The notes below the pieces were generated by a model that saw nothing but the letters and a program-made list of their open reading frames with translations, was not told where the DNA came from and ran no database searches. This document shows, one piece after another, positions 5,453 through 8,315 of a stretch of DNA of 8,315 nt; position 1 is the first letter of the stretch; every line of letters starts with the position of its first letter. The translations under genes and the position numbers were made by a program. The stretch is from contig JAABPZ010000051.1 of assembly GCA_011391755.1 (NCBI GenBank), forward strand, positions 1-8,315, read 5' to 3'. Source of the stretch: Methanothrix sp. GTDB lineage: Archaea; Halobacteriota; Methanosarcinia; Methanotrichales; Methanotrichaceae.

Positions 5453-6613
5453 ATGAAGCGTATTTACATGGATCACTCTGCCACCACTCCCGTGGCACCC
5501 GATGTATTGCAGGCCATGCTGCCCTACCTTTCCGATAAGTTCGGCAATGCCTCTAGCCTGCACAGCTTTGGCCTGGAGGCAAAAGAGGCTCTGGAAGAAT
5601 CCCGAGAGAAGGTGGCAAAACTCCTGGGGGCGATGCCGGAGGAGATCATCTTCACTTCGGGGGGCACAGAGTCCGACAATTTAGCCTTAAAAGGCATAGC
5701 GCGGCGCAATAAGAATAAGGGCAAACATATTATCACTACCAGCGTGGAGCATCCTGCCATCCTGGAAACCTGCCGCAAACTGGAAAAGGAGGGCTTTGTC
5801 GTCACCTACCTGCCCGTGACGAGCGAGGGGCTGGTGGACCTGGCCTCCTTGGAGGCGGCCATTCGCCCCGACACCATTCTCATCTCGGTCATGCACGCCA
5901 ACAACGAGATAGGAACCATCCAGCCGCTGGAGGAGATCGGCCGGCTGGCTGCGGAAAAGGACATTTACCTGCATACTGATGCCGTGCAGAGCGTGGGCAA
6001 GATTGCCACCGATGTAAACGCCCTTGGTGTCGATTCTCTCTCTCTTTCCGCCCACAAGCTCTACGGGCCCAAGGGCGTGGGAGCGCTCTACATTCGCCGG
6101 GGCACAAAACTGGAGAGCATCGTCCAGGGCGGCGGGCACGAAAGAGGACTGCGCTCGGGAACGGAGAACTTGGCGGGCATCGTCGGCCTGGCAAAAGCGG
6201 CAGAGCTGTGCTGTGAAGGCATGGCTGTGGAGGGGCAGAGGCTGGCGGGCCTCGCCAATAGGCTGGCGAGCCTGGTCCTGGGAAAGGTCAAGGAAGGCTG
6301 GATCAATGGAACCATGAAGGCAAGGCTTCCCGGAAGCCTGAATTTCGGCTTCAAATATGTGGAAGGCGAATCGCTGCTGCTTTTCCTTGACTCCAAAGGC
6401 ATAGCCGTGTCCACGGGATCGGCCTGCTCCTCGCATAAGCTAGAGCCCAGCCACGTGCTGCTCTCTTTGGGCCTGCAGCCGGAAGAGTGCCACGGCTCCC
6501 TGAGGATCACCATGGGCCGATCGAACACAACAGAAGAGGTGGACTATGTGGCAGAGTGTATAGTCGAAGCGGTGGAGAGGTTCAGAGGCATATCAGCTCT
6601 TGGAAGAAAGTGA
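5453..6613 (+). CDS. iscS: Cysteine desulfurase, NifS/IscS type
   Basis: A full-length (386-residue) PLP enzyme of aminotransferase class V that removes sulfur from L-cysteine as an enzyme persulfide for Fe-S clusters and tRNA thiolation. The N-terminus DHSATTPVAPDV is typical. The PLP site shows SGGTESDN, the ring-stacking histidine in VEHPAI (H100), HANNEIGTIQP, and the Schiff-base lysine K202 in SAHKLYGPKG. The catalytic cysteine C325 lies in STGSACSSHKLEPSH, the longer loop of group I enzymes, followed by LRITMGR. Numbers are from the ATG at 5453; a GTG immediately before it (5450) is a possible alternative start. GGTCGGTG sits just upstream. No nifU/iscU scaffold gene is next to it. The PUA gene converges from the other side, 21 nt after the stop. 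The choice between nifS and iscS as symbol is uncertain. Confidence 0.95.
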   Translation: MKRIYMDHSATTPVAPDVLQAMLPYLSDKFGNASSLHSFGLEAKEALEESREKVAKLLGAMPEEIIFTSGGTESDNLALKGIARRNKNKGKHIITTSVEHPAILETCRKLEKEGFVVTYLPVTSEGLVDLASLEAAIRPDTILISVMHANNEIGTIQPLEEIGRLAAEKDIYLHTDAVQSVGKIATDVNALGVDSLSLSAHKLYGPKGVGALYIRRGTKLESIVQGGGHERGLRSGTENLAGIVGLAKAAELCCEGMAVEGQRLAGLANRLASLVLGKVKEGWINGTMKARLPGSLNFGFKYVEGESLLLFLDSKGIAVSTGSACSSHKLEPSHVLLSLGLQPEECHGSLRITMGRSNTTEEVDYVAECIVEAVERFRGISALGRK

Positions 6614-6634
6614 TAATGGAGAATGCAAGTCTGA

Positions 6635-7087
6635 TCAGTGCTCGGCAGCCTTTCTGGCCTGCACTGCCAGCCCGCGCTTGATCTGCAGCATCTCCTCAGG
6701 CGCGAGCATGGCTGTTCCCGTGGCCAGCAGCTGATCCAGAGAGTCCACAACCAGCACCTCTTCCCCGGCCCGAATCTCCGGATCCGCGCTTAAGACGTGC
6801 TTGGCAAAGAGATTGCCGCCTTTGGCAACGAAGGGCGCGGCATCCTCCGAGGCCACAACCCGGAGATTGGGACTATTGAACCGGGCGTGCAGCCTTCTTG
6901 CCCCCATCATGCTGAGCGTCAAGAGGTTATCGCTGGCCCGAACTGTGACGATCCTCTCCTTTCCCGAGTAGAGGTACCTAAGCCGGCGCGTTTTGGAGAG
7001 GCTGTAGGTTGTGTCATCAAGAAAGAGGGCCTCGCCTGCACCTCTTCCAAACTGGTAATCGGCAATAATCCTGGCACGCTTTAGCAT
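6635..7087 (-). CDS. Archaeal PUA-domain RNA-binding protein
   Basis: A 150-residue protein with a C-terminal PUA domain at about 75-146 (RVVASEDAAPFVAKG, then the ADPEIRAGEEVLVVD core strand and the LLATGTAML strand). The PUA fold binds structured RNA in pseudouridine synthases and archaeosine transglycosylases. The N-terminal 70 residues (ARIIADYQFGRGAGEALF, then YSLSKTRRLRYLY) form a small conserved archaeal domain, but there is no catalytic pseudouridine synthase or TGT module. This is a stand-alone PUA protein, possibly a helper in tRNA or rRNA modification. AAGGA at 7094-7098 lies 6 nt before the ATG. A TATA-like CTTTATTAG lies about 28 nt upstream of the start. The gene is convergent with the desulfurase and divergent from glyA, so it is likely its own transcription unit. 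Confidence 0.85.
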   Translation of the reverse strand: MLKRARIIADYQFGRGAGEALFLDDTTYSLSKTRRLRYLYSGKERIVTVRASDNLLTLSMMGARRLHARFNSPNLRVVASEDAAPFVAKGGNLFAKHVLSADPEIRAGEEVLVVDSLDQLLATGTAMLAPEEMLQIKRGLAVQARKAAEH

Positions 7088-7189
7088 CTCATGTCCTTAA
7101 AACTGCAACTAATAAAGAGTTATGGTTTCTACAAAATAAGTTTACCACCATAATCTATTTTGCTCTCCTCATTGCATCTCCTCCAATCC

Positions 7190-7214
7190 TGATTTGATAT
7201 ACCGGTGATTTGAT
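7190..7214 (+). repeat. TGATTTGAT direct repeat overlapping the glyA ribosome binding site and start
   Basis: The 9-nt sequence TGATTTGAT occurs at 7190-7198 and again at 7206-7214, a 16-nt period. The second copy overlaps the GGTGAT ribosome binding site and includes the first base of the UUG start. It may be a regulatory site or a chance AT-rich repeat. Confidence 0.4.
7204..7209 (+). promoter_or_regulatory. Ribosome binding site that fixes the UUG start of glyA
   Basis: GGTGAT matches the core complementary to the archaeal 16S 3' end and lies 4 nt before the TTG at 7214. An in-frame TGA (7211-7213) immediately precedes the TTG, so translation in this frame cannot start further upstream. 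Confidence 0.75.
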
Positions 7215-8315
7215 TGAAGCCTTTAAGCGTTGAAGATCCCGAAATCGCAGCCGCGATCCAGGCTGAGCTGGAGCGGCAGCGAAATAACATAATTCTGATC
7301 GCCTCTGAGAACTTCGCAAGTAGAGCCGTCATGGAAGCCCAGGGCTGCGTCATGACCAACAAGTATGCGGAAGGCTACCCAGGCAAACGCTACTACCGTG
7401 GCACGGCCTGTGTGGACGTGGCAGAGAATCTGGCTCGCGAGCGCTGCAAGAAGCTCTTTGCCGGCGCAGAGCATGTCAATGTGCAGCCGGTGAGCGGCAC
7501 CCAGGCCAACATGGCCGCCTACTTTGCCGTGCTCAAGCTTGGCGACACCATCATGGGCATGAATCTGGCCCACGGCGGTCACCTCTCGCACGGCAGCCCG
7601 GTTAACTTCTCGGGCAAGATGTACAAGATCGTGCCCTACAGCGTCTCGCCCGAGACAGAGATGCTCGACTACTCCGAGATGGCAGCCATTGCCAGAAAGA
7701 ACAAGCCTCAGCTCATAGTGGTGGGCGCCTCCAGCTATCCTCGGACCATAGACTTCAAGGTCGTCCGCGAGATTGCCGACGAGGTAGGAGCAAAGGTCAT
7801 GGCCGACATCGCTCACATTGCGGGCCTGTGTGCCGTGGGCGCGCATCCCTCACCCGTGCCCTACTCAGATATCGTTACCACTACTACTCATAAGACCCTG
7901 CGTGGGCCAAGGGGCGCACTGATCATTTGTAAAGAGGAGCTTGCTGCTGCCGTAGATAGATCCGTCTTCCCGGGCACTCAGGGCGGGCCTTTTATGCATG
8001 CCATAGCCGCAAAAGCGGTGGCCTTCAAGGAGGCACTGGCACCCGAGTTCAAGGAGTACCAGTTCCAGGTGGTCAAGAACGCTCGCGCTCTGGCGGACAG
8101 GCTTCTGGAAAACAAATTTGATCTGGTCTCAGGCGGCACGGACAACCACCTTATGATGGTCAAGCTGATCAAAGAAGGCATAACAGGTAAAGTGGCCGAC
8201 GAAACCCTGGAGAGAGCGGGCATAACCCTGAACAAGAATATGACCCCCTTCGATCCGGCCACGCCCTTCGTCACCAGCGGCATTCGCATCGGCACACCTG
8301 CCATGACCACCAGGG
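7214..8315 (+). CDS. glyA: Serine hydroxymethyltransferase, 3'-truncated by the window
   Basis: GlyA is a cytosolic PLP enzyme that interconverts serine and glycine while passing a one-carbon unit to a pterin (tetrahydrofolate or, in methanogens, possibly tetrahydrosarcinapterin). The window holds 367 codons of about 420. Diagnostic motifs are [33 protein letters not shown], the glycine-rich [18 protein letters not shown], and the PLP lysine K227 in [22 protein letters not shown] and [13 protein letters not shown] follow before the edge. The start is TTG, giving [15 protein letters not shown]; the nearest downstream ATG would delete the conserved ASENF segment. GGTGAT provides the ribosome binding site and an in-frame TGA directly precedes the start. 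No strong promoter is evident in the 126 nt upstream. A pyrimidine-rich leader (7161-7189) and a TGATTTGAT direct repeat are visible there. Confidence 0.95.
   Translation, partial: MKPLSVEDPEIAAAIQAELERQRNNIILIASENFASRAVMEAQGCVMTNKYAEGYPGKRYYRGTACVDVAENLARERCKKLFAGAEHVNVQPVSGTQANMAAYFAVLKLGDTIMGMNLAHGGHLSHGSPVNFSGKMYKIVPYSVSPETEMLDYSEMAAIARKNKPQLIVVGASSYPRTIDFKVVREIADEVGAKVMADIAHIAGLCAVGAHPSPVPYSDIVTTTTHKTLRGPRGALIICKEELAAAVDRSVFPGTQGGPFMHAIAAKAVAFKEALAPEFKEYQFQVVKNARALADRLLENKFDLVSGGTDNHLMMVKLIKEGITGKVADETLERAGITLNKNMTPFDPATPFVTSGIRIGTPAMTTR

Noticed and set aside
5687..6436. 249-codon open frame on the minus strand
   Set aside because: It lies wholly antisense to the desulfurase, whose motifs are unmistakable. 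The translation has no recognisable motifs and reflects the base composition of the real gene.
7223..7846. 207-codon open frame on the minus strand
   Set aside because: It is antisense to glyA, which is confirmed by many motifs including the PLP lysine. The long frame is a by-product of GC-rich codons.

Overview
The window looks like a chromosomal segment of a methanogenic archaeon, most likely a Methanothrix/Methanosaeta-type member of the Methanosarcinales. The reasons are a TIGR00303/UPF0284-type archaeal CobT, an archaeal PUA-domain protein, a tRNA gene without encoded CCA, AT-rich TATA boxes placed 25-35 nt upstream of starts, and moderately high-GC core genes with AT-rich spacers. The genus is an inference from gene style, not a database match.

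Layout. (1) Positions 23-2115, minus strand: cobT followed, with a 4-nt ATGA overlap, by a zinc-dependent medium-chain dehydrogenase. This is a translationally coupled pair. (2) Positions 2221-2805, minus: an acylphosphatase domain fused to a long coiled coil, with its own TATA box and a poly-T terminator. (3) Positions 2880-3557, minus: the C-terminal third of a DUF262/DUF1524 (GmrSD-like) restriction nuclease, 5'-truncated and probably dead. An AT-rich gene-free stretch (3558-3848) follows, carrying short direct and inverted repeats. (4) Positions 3849-3920, minus: tRNA-Pro(GGG). (5) Positions 4131-5048, minus: a secreted beta-propeller-like protein with an NPQPEPP tail, a clear promoter and a hairpin terminator. 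(6) Positions 5118-5369 (minus) and 5453-6613 (plus): a small three-helix membrane protein and a NifS/IscS cysteine desulfurase, divergent from a symmetric promoter region. (7) Positions 6635-7087, minus: a PUA-domain protein convergent with the desulfurase. (8) Positions 7214-8315, plus: glyA (serine hydroxymethyltransferase), starting at a UUG codon and running off the window.

Functionally, cobT serves corrinoid assembly, essential for the methyltransferases of methanogenesis. The desulfurase supplies sulfur for Fe-S clusters and thio-modifications. GlyA feeds one-carbon and glycine metabolism. Both of the latter are PLP enzymes, but they are separate transcription units.

I found no convincing complete new system. 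The observations most worth following up are the cobT-dehydrogenase coupling, the nuclease remnant with repeats beside tRNA-Pro, the coiled-coil acylphosphatase, and the C-terminal NPQPEPP tag on the secreted protein.
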